From Xanthomonas hydrangeae (GTDB lineage Bacteria; Pseudomonadota; Gammaproteobacteria; Xanthomonadales; Xanthomonadaceae): a stretch of DNA of 64,000 nucleotides. This document shows positions 26,810 to 36,427 of this stretch, in pieces (within the stretch, counting starts at the first letter, position 1; each line of letters begins with the position of its first letter). The notes below the pieces were generated by a model. The model did no database searches and was not told the origin of the DNA. It worked only from the letters and a program-made list of their open reading frames with translations. Both the position numbers and the translations under genes were made by a program. The DNA lies in the NCBI GenBank assembly GCA_905142475.1, contig LR990730.1, positions 3,224,001-3,288,000 of the forward strand. Direction: 5' to 3'.

Positions 26810-27994
26810 ATGGCGCGTCGCATCCTCATCACCGGCGCCAGCGTCGCCGGCAACACCGCTGCCTGGACGCTTGCCAACCAGGGACTCGACGTCGTGGTGG
26901 TGGAACAGGCGGCGCACTTCCGCGACGGTGGCCAGAACATCGACGTGCGCGGCGTCGGCCGCCAGGTCCTGCAGCGCATGGGCCTGGAGCAGGCCGCACT
27001 CGACCATGGCACCGGCGAGCAAGGCACTGCCTGGGTCGACGAACACGGCCATGCGGTCGCCACTTTCAAGACCGACGACATCGACGGCGACGGCCCGACC
27101 GCCGAGCTGGAGATCCTGCGCGGCGACCTCGCCCGCCTGCTCTACGAAGCCGCACGCGACAAGGTGACCTATCGCTTCGGCGACCGCATCGCCAGCATCC
27201 AGGACGACGGCAACGGCGCGACAGTGAATTTCCATAGCGGAACCAGCGACCGCTTCGATGCAGTCATCATCGCCGAAGGCGTCGGCTCCTCCACGCGCGA
27301 ACAGCTTTTTCCCGGCGAAAACGACCCACGCTGGATGGATCTGACCATCGCCTACTTCACCATCGCACGCAGCGCAGACGACGATCGCCTGTGGCGCTGG
27401 TATCACACCACCGGCGGCCGCAGCGTCTCGTTGCGGCCGGACCGGCACGGCACCACGCGCGCCATGCTTTCGCTGCAGAAGGTCACCGATGGCGAGCAGG
27501 ACTGGGACCAGGCAACGCAGAAAGCGTACTTGCGTGAACAGTTCGCCGACGCCGGCTGGCAGGCAGCGCGCGTACTGGACGGCATGGACAGTACCGACGA
27601 CTTCTATTTCGACGCCTTGCGGCAGGTGCGCATGCCGCGCTGGCACACAGGCCGCGTCGTCCTGACCGGTGACGCGGCGTGGTGCGCAACCCCGCTGGCC
27701 GGTATCGGCGCCACCCTGGCGGTCACCGGCGGCTATGTGTTGGCAAGCGAGATCGCACGCACCGATGATCTGCAGAGCGCATTCGCCGCCTACGAAGCCG
27801 CCATGCGGCCGATGGTCGAACAGGGCCAGGGCGTGCCCAAGATCGGTCCGCGTCTGATGAACCCGCATAGCCGGCTCGGCATCCAGCTGCTGCACGGCGC
27901 ACTGAAGTTCGCCAGCCAACCGAGCATCCAGACCATCGCTGCGAAGCTGATGACGCCCTCGATCAAGGCACCGGATCTGGCGCGCTACGACTGA
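26810..27994 (+). CDS. FAD-dependent monooxygenase (PHBH fold)
   Basis: 394 aa. The N-terminal dinucleotide-binding motif is RRILITGASVAGNTAAWTLA. The second FAD motif is VVLTGDAAWCATPLAGIGATLAVTGG, about residues 282-307, typical of class A flavoprotein monooxygenases related to TetX-like and aromatic hydroxylases. The substrate is unknown; a MarR gene just upstream suggests control by an aromatic compound or drug. ATG 26810 is preferred over a GTG three codons earlier. Confidence 0.85.
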   Translation: MARRILITGASVAGNTAAWTLANQGLDVVVVEQAAHFRDGGQNIDVRGVGRQVLQRMGLEQAALDHGTGEQGTAWVDEHGHAVATFKTDDIDGDGPTAELEILRGDLARLLYEAARDKVTYRFGDRIASIQDDGNGATVNFHSGTSDRFDAVIIAEGVGSSTREQLFPGENDPRWMDLTIAYFTIARSADDDRLWRWYHTTGGRSVSLRPDRHGTTRAMLSLQKVTDGEQDWDQATQKAYLREQFADAGWQAARVLDGMDSTDDFYFDALRQVRMPRWHTGRVVLTGDAAWCATPLAGIGATLAVTGGYVLASEIARTDDLQSAFAAYEAAMRPMVEQGQGVPKIGPRLMNPHSRLGIQLLHGALKFASQPSIQTIAAKLMTPSIKAPDLARYD

Positions 27995-28267
27995 GCCTGG
28001 CGGGCTCTCAAGCGCTGCGCAGCGCGGCGACGTTGCGACGTGCCGTCCGGATCGGGATGACGTCGCATCGCCACGAAACCAACCACACCTGAATCGGCCG
28101 ACGCGCCGGTTTCAGTTTCAATGGCTGGGGTCGCTAACGAACACGTAGAGACGCAATCGGAGCAGCGGCAGCCATGTCACTTCGAGGAGCGTGCACCTGC
28201 CTTCGCCTCCCGGCTGCTGCCGGGACTCCCCCGCTCTCCGCCTTGTCGGATCATCGATCGAACCCCC

Positions 28268-30379
28268 ATGCATGTCTTCTTGAATCTGCGTATTGGCCAA
28301 CGCCTGGCCCTTGGCTTTCTGTCGATCATCGTGCTGATGGTGATCCTGACCGTCGTCGGCATCCACCGCGTGCGCAGCATTGACCAGCAGCTGACCGCCA
28401 TCAACGAGGTCAACAGCGTCAAACAACGCTATGCGATCAACTTCCGCGGCAGCGTCCACGACCGTGCGATTGCGCTACGCGATGTGGTGCTGATGGACGA
28501 GGCGGCAGACCGGCACGCGGCAGAACGATCGATCGACAAGCTCGCCGCAGACTACGCACGCTCCGCGCAGCCGCTCGACAGCATGATCGCCGCCTCTTCG
28601 GATGCCAAAGAGAAAAAGATTCTCCAGCAGATCAAGGCGATCGAGCAGCGCACCATGCCGTTTATCGCCAACGTGCGTGCACTGCGCGAAGCAGGCGACA
28701 AACCGCAGGCAGAGCAGCTGCTGTTACATGAAGCGCGGCCCGACTTCATTGCCTGGCTGGCCAGCATCAATGCCTTCATCGATCTGCAGGAAGCCAAGAA
28801 CCGCGAGGCCGCCAAAGACGCCGTCGCCACTGCACGCGGCTTCGCCATGCTGATGATGATCTCCACCGTTATCGCGCTGCTACTGGGCGCCACGATTGCC
28901 TTCCTGCTCACCCGCAGCGTGGTGCTGCCCCTGCGCCAGTCGCTGCGCCTGGCAGAGCGCATCAACGACGGCGATCTGCGCAGCCAGGACATGCCCACCA
29001 GCCAGGACGAATCCGGCCAGCTGTTGCGTGCCATGCAACAGATGCAGCGCCGCCTGCAAGAGGTGATCTCCGCACAGCGCGCCATGGCCGCCCGCCACGA
29101 AGCCGGCGAGATCAGCTACCGCACCGACGCCAAGCGTTTCCCCGGCGAATACGGCGACATGGTGCAGGACACCAACGCACTGGTGCATGCGCACGTGCAG
29201 ACTCAGCTGCGCATGACCGAGGTCATGGGCAGCTACGCGGTGGGCAATCTCGCGCAGGAAATCGAACAGTATCCCGGCGAAAAGGCCGCCATCACCGCCA
29301 CCATGCAGCAGGTGAAGCAGAACCTGCGCGCCATCAACGCACAGATCCAGGAACTCACCCAGGCCGCCTGTGCAGGCAACTTCGCACTCCGCGGCCAGCC
29401 GGAAAAGTTCGAGCACGACTTCCGCCTGATGGTCGAAAACCTCAACACCATGATGGCCACCTCCGACACCAACCTGGCCAAGTTCTCCGACCTGCTGCGT
29501 GCCATCGCCGACGGCGACCTGACCGTGCGCATGACCGGCAACTTCCACGGCGTGTTCGCCTCGATGCGCGACGATGCCAACAGTACCGTGCATCGCCTGA
29601 CCGACATCGTCACGCATATCCAGACCACCTCCAACAGCATCGGGTTTGCCGCCGAAGACATCGCCAGCGGCAATCAGGAACTGGCGCGCCGCAGCGAACA
29701 GCAGGCCGCCAGTCTCGAAGAAACCGCCGCCTCGATGGAAGAGCTGACCTCCACCGTCAAACAGAACGCCGAGCACGCAGGCCGCGCCAACCAGCTCGCG
29801 CTGGGCGCCGCCGCGATCGCCTCGGACGGACGCGACGTGGTCGGCCAGGTCATCGAAAAGATGTCCGGGATCGAAGCGGCGTCCAAGCGCATCGCCGACA
29901 TCATCTCGGTCATCGACGGCATCGCCTTCCAGACCAACATCCTCGCCCTCAACGCCGCCGTCGAAGCCGCACGCGCAGGCGAACAAGGCCGCGGATTCGC
30001 CGTGGTCGCCTCGGAAGTGCGCACCCTCTCGTACCGCTCATCGGACGCTGCCAAGGAAATCAAACGGCTGATCGACGACTCCGTACAACGCGTCGCCGAC
30101 GGCGCCACACTGGTGCAAAAGGCCGGCACCACCATGAGCGAGGTCGTCACCAGCGTCCAGCACGTCACCGACATCATGGGCCACATCTCCGCCGCCTCCC
30201 AAGAGCAGGCCGGCGGCATCGAACAGGTGAATCAGACCATCGCCCAGATGGACGAAACCACCCAACACAACGTCCGCCTGGTAGAAGCGGCAAGCACCGC
30301 CGCGCGTGCGCTGGAAGACCACTCCGTGCAGCTGATCCGCGCTGTGGACGTGTTCAAGGTCAAGGCTGCGGTCATTTAA
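28268..30379 (+). CDS. Methyl-accepting chemotaxis protein
   Basis: 703 aa. A short cytoplasmic start, TM1 ([20 protein letters not shown]), a ~160-residue periplasmic four-helix sensor, TM2 ([20 protein letters not shown]), a HAMP domain and HAMP-like repeats, then the signalling tip with [20 protein letters not shown] and [11 protein letters not shown]. The usual RNLAQRSA segment reads [11 protein letters not shown]. No CheR-binding NWETF-type tail is present. It would report a periplasmic ligand to CheA/CheW; no other che gene lies in the window. ATG 28268 is preferred to an in-frame ATG 147 bases upstream, whose leader has no membrane-protein character. Confidence 0.92.
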   Translation: MHVFLNLRIGQRLALGFLSIIVLMVILTVVGIHRVRSIDQQLTAINEVNSVKQRYAINFRGSVHDRAIALRDVVLMDEAADRHAAERSIDKLAADYARSAQPLDSMIAASSDAKEKKILQQIKAIEQRTMPFIANVRALREAGDKPQAEQLLLHEARPDFIAWLASINAFIDLQEAKNREAAKDAVATARGFAMLMMISTVIALLLGATIAFLLTRSVVLPLRQSLRLAERINDGDLRSQDMPTSQDESGQLLRAMQQMQRRLQEVISAQRAMAARHEAGEISYRTDAKRFPGEYGDMVQDTNALVHAHVQTQLRMTEVMGSYAVGNLAQEIEQYPGEKAAITATMQQVKQNLRAINAQIQELTQAACAGNFALRGQPEKFEHDFRLMVENLNTMMATSDTNLAKFSDLLRAIADGDLTVRMTGNFHGVFASMRDDANSTVHRLTDIVTHIQTTSNSIGFAAEDIASGNQELARRSEQQAASLEETAASMEELTSTVKQNAEHAGRANQLALGAAAIASDGRDVVGQVIEKMSGIEAASKRIADIISVIDGIAFQTNILALNAAVEAARAGEQGRGFAVVASEVRTLSYRSSDAAKEIKRLIDDSVQRVADGATLVQKAGTTMSEVVTSVQHVTDIMGHISAASQEQAGGIEQVNQTIAQMDETTQHNVRLVEAASTAARALEDHSVQLIRAVDVFKVKAAVI

Positions 30380-30690
30380 GCGCGGCGTCCCCAACGTCGC
30401 GAGCAGCCGTCGGCCGGGTATGGACGGCGCACTCAGAACAACGGTGGACGAGTGGCGCATGCCGCACCGAGTACCCGCTGCGCTCGCCTGGCGGTGAGCG
30501 CAGTCGCTTTGTTAGCCGCTCTCACGCCCTCAATTGCCCTCGCTGGACGTCGCGCCACGAATGCGCCGGACCACATGGTCGGCTGAAGATTTCGTCGACT
30601 CTGAGACGTTATGTCGGGTTCCGGTTGGCGCATCCGACAAGGTTGGCCAACGCATTTTATGCAGCTCCCAACGCTCGTCAGGACATCGAT
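30380..30690. other. Intergenic leader upstream of the small secreted protein
   Basis: About 310 bases with no gene. It contains an 18-base sequence TGAGACGTTATGTCGGGT (30602-30619) and CTCGTCAGGA (30674-30683). Both recur, in the same order, upstream of the 131-aa gene (31191-31208 and 31281-31290). Confidence 0.55.
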
Positions 30691-31038
30691 ATGCCTATCC
30701 ACAATCAAGGGATCAAAGCAGCCGTCTTGCTGACGCTGCTTGCGTCAAGTGGTCACGCAACCGCCAGTTGCAACGTTGTCGCCCACATCGAGGGCTCCAT
30801 CAGCGGCTGGCCCACCCGGGTTGCGAACGCTTCAAATGATCGGCTCAGAACCGCATACGCCGCCAATAGCTGCACCTTCACGAGAGGAGAGCATGGCGGT
30901 GGGCAAATACCTCCCGGAGCAGGGGGCGACACCCATGTCACGGTTCGCATCGATACCCCGCCGATCAGGACCTGCCACGTCTTCAAACTTCCATCCAATG
31001 CACCGCAGGGAAGCAGAAACCCAACCACCTGCATTTGA
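30691..31038 (+). CDS. Small secreted four-cysteine protein, unknown function
   Basis: 115 aa. A basic start and hydrophobic core (GIKAAVLLTLLASSGHATA) form a signal peptide. The ~90-residue mature part has four cysteines (ASCNVV, NSCTFT, RTCHVF, TTCI), enough for two disulfides, and is Gly/Pro-rich. ATG 30691 is chosen over an in-frame ATG 66 bases upstream because it gives a clean signal peptide. No family was recognised. It is the first gene of the unusual locus with giant proteins, and its leader shares repeated blocks with the next gene's leader. Confidence 0.6.
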   Translation: MPIHNQGIKAAVLLTLLASSGHATASCNVVAHIEGSISGWPTRVANASNDRLRTAYAANSCTFTRGEHGGGQIPPGAGGDTHVTVRIDTPPIRTCHVFKLPSNAPQGSRNPTTCI

Positions 31039-31433
31039 GCCGTTGGTTCGATGGACCTGGCCTCGGGAAAGCCTCGACTGGCAACGCCAAGCCCCGCCTC
31101 ATCACGCGATCACAACCGATGCGTGAATGATTTCGTTCGGCGACCGGTGACGAAACCGCCATCAGGCGCAATCGAAGATGGACCACATGGTGAGACGTTA
31201 TGTCGGGTAGCGTTTTTTCAAACCGGCAAGGTGCAGACAGAGGGAACCTTTGAACGATCCACCGCAAACGCGTCGCCACCCTCGTCAGGAGGATCGCTGG
31301 GCGCCATGTCTCACGTGTGGCATCGATACCAATTCGGATTCCTTTTCCAAACTGTCGTTAGCGCAGCAAGCCAATCGGCAAACGGAGCGAATCACCGTCT
31401 CCGTCTCTTCACCCACAACGTCAGGAGCATCTC
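31039..31433. other. Leader region with blocks repeated from the upstream gene
   Basis: About 395 bases between two small genes. It repeats GGACCACATGGT, TGAGACGTTATGTCGGGT (31191-31208) and CTCGTCAGGA (31281-31290) from the leader of the preceding gene, as if a promoter region or a gene start had been duplicated. No gene was supported. Confidence 0.5.
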
Positions 31434-31829
31434 ATGGCAGGCAAAGTCACGGTATTCAACAGCTACAACGAACCCATCACGTCTCTACTGGTAACCAACA
31501 ACAATGCCGGCAACATCGCCGGTTGGGCCGCCGGCCCGACGCCGCCGTTGTATACCCCGAGTTCGCTGGCCGTGCCGCGTTCGAAGTATCCCTCGACGAG
31601 CGCGGTGTTCGCATACGGCGACAACACGTTGGTCTTCCCATGGGATAGCCGCACTGGCCACGCCACGGTCACTATTTCACAGGACAGCAGCCTCGACGAC
31701 GACCTGATTCTGTATATCACGCAGAACAAGGCGATCCTGTTGACGGCGCGCGGGGTGGTACTCAACACCTTCGATGTCACCACATCGCTGAACATGGCGG
31801 CCAAGGAAGAATCGCAGGACGCAGTCTGA
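31434..31829 (+). CDS. Small protein of the giant-gene locus, paralogue A (131 aa)
   Basis: 131 aa, no signal peptide, beta-rich (MAGKVTVFNSYNEPITSLLV). The C-terminal half contains DSSLDDDLILYITQNKAILL, closely matching DSSSIDDDLILYVFRNSVSL in the 119-aa protein at 44049, so the two are paralogues bracketing the giant genes. A GGAG box lies 7-10 bases before the ATG. No known family was recognised. Possible roles include a structural or lectin-like subunit, but this is speculation. Confidence 0.75.
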   Translation: MAGKVTVFNSYNEPITSLLVTNNNAGNIAGWAAGPTPPLYTPSSLAVPRSKYPSTSAVFAYGDNTLVFPWDSRTGHATVTISQDSSLDDDLILYITQNKAILLTARGVVLNTFDVTTSLNMAAKEESQDAV

Positions 31830-32010
31830 TCGACCACGCACAGGCGGCATCTGGCGTACCCAACGTCCGCGGTTGATGCAGGCGCGATGGCCGGCAGACG
31901 ACCGCCGTCCATCGATGCCGACGACCACGCTGCATCCGCATCGTCGTCATCGCGTGCGTCGGCGCACTCGGATCGAGGTACATCGCGGCTCACCGGAGAT
32001 CAGCTCACCG

Positions 32011-35000
32011 ATGCACTCCATGGCAGACATGATCTTCACTCGGATCGCGCTCGACGCTGCCGGCTTCGCGCTCTATTCGGCCGCCGTGGATCAGGCCGGT
32101 GGTGTCGCGCCCGTCCGGGCAGGCTTTTTGCTGCTGCCGGGCGGTGCCGGCGCATCGCAGATCGGCGTCCGGCCAGACGAGCAGGCGCCGCAGCAGTTGA
32201 GCTTGTCGCAAGCCTGGCAACAGCCCGGCTATTTCCTGTTCCATCCGCAATCGCAGGCACTGCCGGCGGAGCCGGCCGACATCGCACAAACCCTCGGGCT
32301 CACGCCGCCTTACGCCACGCTGCGTGGGGTGGCCTGGCTATGGCAGGCGGCGCCGCTGCAATCCTGGGCCTGCACGAGCGTGCCGCTGTCCTACTTCTCG
32401 CCCACCAGCGGGCAGGTCGCGGGCAGCAGCGGCTCGCTGCCCTTCGGTCATGTCGATCTGGTGCTACCGAGCGGTACGCAATGGACGCTGTCAGCAGAGA
32501 CCGGGCAGGCCACCTTCGTGGGCGATGGCATCGCCCTGCTACGCGACTCCGGCCAGGGCACGCCGCTTTCGCCAGACGCCTACACGGTGGCGCTGTCGTT
32601 CGATCCGGCCGCGGCCGGCCTGCTGCGCTTCACCGCAGAGTGGGATCCATACAACCTGTTCGGGCTGTTCGCCGACGATCCGCAGGCGCCCGGCCTGCAA
32701 GGCGGCGAGCTGCGCTACTTCCATCCGGACCCGCAGGCGCCGCAGGGGTTTGCGCAACTGCGCTATCCGGTGCTACCGCCGCTGCCCGCCGACGACTGGC
32801 CGGCGTTTCTGCTGGACTGCGAGGTGGATCCGCTCGCACCGCTAGACGGGACACGCACCCGTTTTCTGTTCCAGCCGCAGCGGCTGGACAACCTGGCCTC
32901 GTCGTTCGGCCGGACCGTGTCTGGCGATCTGGTGACACTGGCACCGAGCGTGCCGTCCAACGGTTCGCGGGCCGGGCTCTATCCGGCTGCACGGCCCGGC
33001 GCTGCGCAAGCGCCGGCAGCCTATCTCGCCCCGCTTGGCCCGTTCGTCCTGACGGTACCGGGCGGTGCGGCGAAGCTTTCCTGCGGAACGCTCGGCACCG
33101 AATACCTGCGCGTCGCAGACGGCGACATTCTCGATTTCGTGCCATCGATGCCGGCCTGCTCGACGGCGTTTGGCACCGCCATGGCCCGGCGCATGACGCT
33201 GGCCAACGGCGCCGACACCAAGCCATCGCTCGACGGGCCATTTGCCACCTCGTGGGTGCGGTTTCGTCCAGGCGAGGCCACCGCCAGGCGCGGCTACTAC
33301 GCGCAACCTGGCGCGTCGGTCAATTTCGGGCGCGGCGCGGTCTCCCCGGACATGCGCTATCCGGCTGCGGTGTCTGCGCTCGTCTCCACGCTCGCATCGA
33401 CGACGAAGAGTGACCAGATCCCGGTGGCGTTTCCGATGGTGCAGTACGGCGGCGTGTTCGCGCTCGCCGACGCGACCGTACAGGACGCTCAGCTGCTGGC
33501 TGGCTACGAGAAACAGGTGATCGCCGGCCTGCGCGGCGCGCTGATCCGCGGTAGCACGCCTGATCGCCCGGTGTTCGTTGGCGAACAGGGCGCGCCCTTG
33601 CCCGGCACCCGCACTTCCACACCGCAAGGGCTGCTGGTCCAGCTCAACTCGGCAACGCAGTCAACGCGGGTCGGCATTGCCGCCGCGCAGGCGCCCGAGG
33701 TCCAGGCCGGCACCTGGCAGTCGCTATTGCTCGCACGCAGTGCGGAGCAGACGCTGTCGTTCGACGCCGATCCCGCAACCGGCGTGGTGGACGCGCAGTT
33801 GGCCAGCACCTTGATGCGCGAACAACTGTTTCTGGTGCTCAACGACTGGAGCCGGTTCCCGGACATCACCCGCATGATCGCGGTGGCAGGCTTCAACTTC
33901 GAGATCGCGCCCGACGTCGACGCAACCGATCGCTGGCGCACCGTCCTTGTCTTCAAGTACGCAACGACACAGAGCCTGGCCGAGCTGATCCGTGCGCCGG
34001 AGAGTTGGGCCAACACGGACTATTTCATCGGCGACGCTACGCGTGTAACCGACACGCAGTCTGTGCTGATCGATGCGCTGGCCGTTGCAGAAAAGGCGAG
34101 CAGCGACGACGACCCGTTCGCCGATTTCCGCACCAAGGCCGCCGATCCCGGCTGGACCGGCATGCTTGCCTTCAATGCGCCGATCAATGGCAACGGCATG
34201 CCGGACGATCTGCAGATGCTGCTGGCCGGCATCGACGGGCAGTTGAGCGCCCATCACTTCGGGGTGCAGGTCAACCGCATCAGCGACGGCGCCGACCAGG
34301 AGCCGCAGATCAGCGAAAGCGCGTTGTTCGGGGTGATCTATCACCACGCGGCGACTGCGATATTCAAACGCGAGCCTGCCGCGCCGCACTCGGACCAGAC
34401 GCCGCCGGACTACGCATTCGTCGTGGAGGAGCTGTCGGTGGCGATCAACCAGTCGCTCGTCACCCAGTTCCATTGCCGGGTGGGAATGACCATCAACACG
34501 CTGTTCGGCCGTGCGGTCACGCTGACCGGCGCGGATGCCACCGCCGACGTGCCGCCCAACACGGTGGTGGTGGCGGGCCGTTATCAACGGCACGGCGAGG
34601 TCGGCACGGTGACGTTCGACGGCGGCCAGCACGGCAGCTTTGCGTTCAACCCGGACCGCTCACGCATCCGGGTGATCGATACCTTCCAGGTCAGCGGTGC
34701 CAGCCTGGTGCCGATTGCCTCCGTCCCGTCCGTCCCCGCAGATGCCGAGGCCGATGCCGGCACCACCATCACCTCGCGCTTTGCACTGAGCGGCACGCTC
34801 GCGTTCGCGGCCGATCCGTTTCCTGGCGTGACCGGGCTCGACCTGTTCTCGTACGGCCTGCCCGGTGCCGCACCCGGCACGACCACCACCGGTGTGGCGC
34901 TGACAAGCCTGGCGTTTGGCATCAGCTGTCAGCTCGACGCCGACGGCAAGCGCATCGGGCTGCCGCAGATCACGGCGGATTTCTCGGGGCTTCGGGCAAC

Positions 35001-35616
35001 CGACGATCGCAGCGGACGGCGGCCCGGCGCACTGGTGCGCATGCTGCCGCTCACGCTGCAGGCGATCCTGCACGACGAGGCGGGCCTGGACATCAAGGCG
35101 CTGGGCGCGTTGCCCGTGCAGGTGCCGGCGCTGACCGGCGTCGCTGCCAGCGTGCCAGGCGGCGGTGGCGTTGCGCCGATGCCCACGCAGGTCGCGTATG
35201 TGACCTCCAAGCCGCTGTTTGCCCTGCAATTCGCGCTGCCGCTCGGCGCGCTCGGCGCGCTGGCCGATGCCCACGCATCGCTCGATGCCTCGCTGATCGT
35301 CGCCTGGGGTGCGAGCACCTACACGCCCGACGACGACGGCGTCGCGCTGTTCGTGCAGTTGCCGCAGGTCACCGCAGGCGCCTTCGGCTTCAACCTGCAA
35401 GGCCTGCTCAAGACGACCTTCTCGGCGGCCAACCTCGGGCTGGTGAAGACAAAGAATGGGCCGGCCTACGTGCTGATGTTCAACAACGTGGCACTCAGCG
35501 TGTTCGGTATCACGCTGCCGCCGAAGGTACTCGCCGATTTCATCCTGTTCGCCGACGCCAATGATCCGGGCGGCGGCAATCTGGGCTGGAGCCTGGCTGC
35601 GACGCAGACGCCATGA
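32011..35616 (+). CDS. Giant beta-rich protein of unknown function (1201 aa)
   Basis: 1201 aa from ATG 32011. The frame is open from 31873, but the first ~46 residues (Arg/His-rich) look non-coding; ATGs at 32020 and 32029 are alternatives. No signal peptide or obvious membrane helix. The sequence is Ala/Gly/Asp-rich with many short alternating hydrophobic strands. The last ~120 residues include GVALFVQLPQVTAGAFGFNL and VALSVFGITLPPKVLADFIL, like long beta-sheet or groove proteins. No catalytic motif was recognised. The stop overlaps the next start (ATGA). Codon use matches the host's high-GC style. Confidence 0.8.
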   Translation: MHSMADMIFTRIALDAAGFALYSAAVDQAGGVAPVRAGFLLLPGGAGASQIGVRPDEQAPQQLSLSQAWQQPGYFLFHPQSQALPAEPADIAQTLGLTPPYATLRGVAWLWQAAPLQSWACTSVPLSYFSPTSGQVAGSSGSLPFGHVDLVLPSGTQWTLSAETGQATFVGDGIALLRDSGQGTPLSPDAYTVALSFDPAAAGLLRFTAEWDPYNLFGLFADDPQAPGLQGGELRYFHPDPQAPQGFAQLRYPVLPPLPADDWPAFLLDCEVDPLAPLDGTRTRFLFQPQRLDNLASSFGRTVSGDLVTLAPSVPSNGSRAGLYPAARPGAAQAPAAYLAPLGPFVLTVPGGAAKLSCGTLGTEYLRVADGDILDFVPSMPACSTAFGTAMARRMTLANGADTKPSLDGPFATSWVRFRPGEATARRGYYAQPGASVNFGRGAVSPDMRYPAAVSALVSTLASTTKSDQIPVAFPMVQYGGVFALADATVQDAQLLAGYEKQVIAGLRGALIRGSTPDRPVFVGEQGAPLPGTRTSTPQGLLVQLNSATQSTRVGIAAAQAPEVQAGTWQSLLLARSAEQTLSFDADPATGVVDAQLASTLMREQLFLVLNDWSRFPDITRMIAVAGFNFEIAPDVDATDRWRTVLVFKYATTQSLAELIRAPESWANTDYFIGDATRVTDTQSVLIDALAVAEKASSDDDPFADFRTKAADPGWTGMLAFNAPINGNGMPDDLQMLLAGIDGQLSAHHFGVQVNRISDGADQEPQISESALFGVIYHHAATAIFKREPAAPHSDQTPPDYAFVVEELSVAINQSLVTQFHCRVGMTINTLFGRAVTLTGADATADVPPNTVVVAGRYQRHGEVGTVTFDGGQHGSFAFNPDRSRIRVIDTFQVSGASLVPIASVPSVPADAEADAGTTITSRFALSGTLAFAADPFPGVTGLDLFSYGLPGAAPGTTTTGVALTSLAFGISCQLDADGKRIGLPQITADFSGLRATDDRSGRRPGALVRMLPLTLQAILHDEAGLDIKALGALPVQVPALTGVAASVPGGGGVAPMPTQVAYVTSKPLFALQFALPLGALGALADAHASLDASLIVAWGASTYTPDDDGVALFVQLPQVTAGAFGFNLQGLLKTTFSAANLGLVKTKNGPAYVLMFNNVALSVFGITLPPKVLADFILFADANDPGGGNLGWSLAATQTP

Positions 35617-35972
35617 CCGACACCGATCCGATTCTCGCCGCACGCAGTGTTCCTGTGCTGATGCAGGCGCTCAACGACGTCTACGGGTGGAACCTGCCCG
35701 TCGCGATGGCCGCCGGCACGCCGCTGGCGGCACTCTGGGCGATCGCCATCAGCGTGCGCAAGGATCCGGCCACCGGCGTGCTCTACCTCGCCACTGGCAG
35801 CACCACCTACCCGGTCGCGGCGATCCTCGAAGGGATCGTCGATGCCCAGGTCCTCAGCGGCGGCACCCACCCGTTGCCTCCCGCGCCCATCACCCACCGC
35901 AGTGCCGCACCCAGGAGAACCACCCATGAGCAAGCAACTGTCGCGCAAGGCCGCCGCCGTGGTCGCCGCTGA
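35613..35972 (+). CDS. Small protein between the giant genes (119 aa), unknown
   Basis: 119 aa, starting in an ATGA overlap with the 1201-aa gene. The first ~85 residues look folded (ALNDVYGWNLPVAMAAGTPL, then DPATGVLYLATGSTTYPVAA). The tail is Pro- then Arg-rich and runs over the ribosome-binding site and first 47 bases of the next gene. No family was recognised. Strict coupling to the giant gene suggests it acts with it. Confidence 0.65.
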   Translation: MTDTDPILAARSVPVLMQALNDVYGWNLPVAMAAGTPLAALWAIAISVRKDPATGVLYLATGSTTYPVAAILEGIVDAQVLSGGTHPLPPAPITHRSAAPRRTTHEQATVAQGRRRGRR

Positions 35973-36417
35973 TCCGCCGACCCCGCCGAGCACGCATCTG
36001 GTCTTCGGCCTGAACTTCAATCTGCACGGCACCATGGTGCCGGTCTCGACCGACGACATCGCCAACGCCAAGACCAACGGAATCGAGTTCACGCTGCCCG
36101 CGCCGGTCGATCTCGGCACGCTGGACGACTTTGCGGCATGGTTCAAGACGCAGTTCAACATCGACCTGCCCAGCGCCGACCAATTGCCGGCACCGCTGGA
36201 CAGCATCATGAGCAAGCTCACCACGCTCGACGTGGCCGTCGACCAATTCCACATCAAGGTACCGGGCACGGCCTCCCCCGAGCAGTCCACCCTGTACACA
36301 CTTGCGATGTCGGCGGTGTGGCCTGACGGCCAGGGCATCCCGCTGATTCCGGGCGTGCTGTCGATCGAAGGCGCGGTGTTCGGCGCCAGTAACGAAACGC
36401 CCAAGTCCAACAGCTGA
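35926..36417 (+). CDS. 163-aa protein between the giant genes, unknown
   Basis: 163 aa with a good AGGAG box 10 bases upstream of ATG 35926. After a basic Ala-rich N-terminus it is beta-rich (HLVFGLNFNLHGTMVPVSTD, later GIPLIPGVLSIEGAVFGASN). No signal peptide, no recognised domain. It overlaps the preceding small gene and ends 10 bases before the 2397-aa gene, so it belongs to the same transcript. Confidence 0.75.
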   Translation: MSKQLSRKAAAVVAADPPTPPSTHLVFGLNFNLHGTMVPVSTDDIANAKTNGIEFTLPAPVDLGTLDDFAAWFKTQFNIDLPSADQLPAPLDSIMSKLTTLDVAVDQFHIKVPGTASPEQSTLYTLAMSAVWPDGQGIPLIPGVLSIEGAVFGASNETPKSNS

Positions 36418-36427
36418 CGCGCCGCCC

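Noticed and set aside
31873..32010. N-terminal extension of the 1201-aa giant protein
   Set aside because: These 46 residues are Arg/His-rich with no ribosome-binding site; the protein-like sequence starts at MHSMADMIF.
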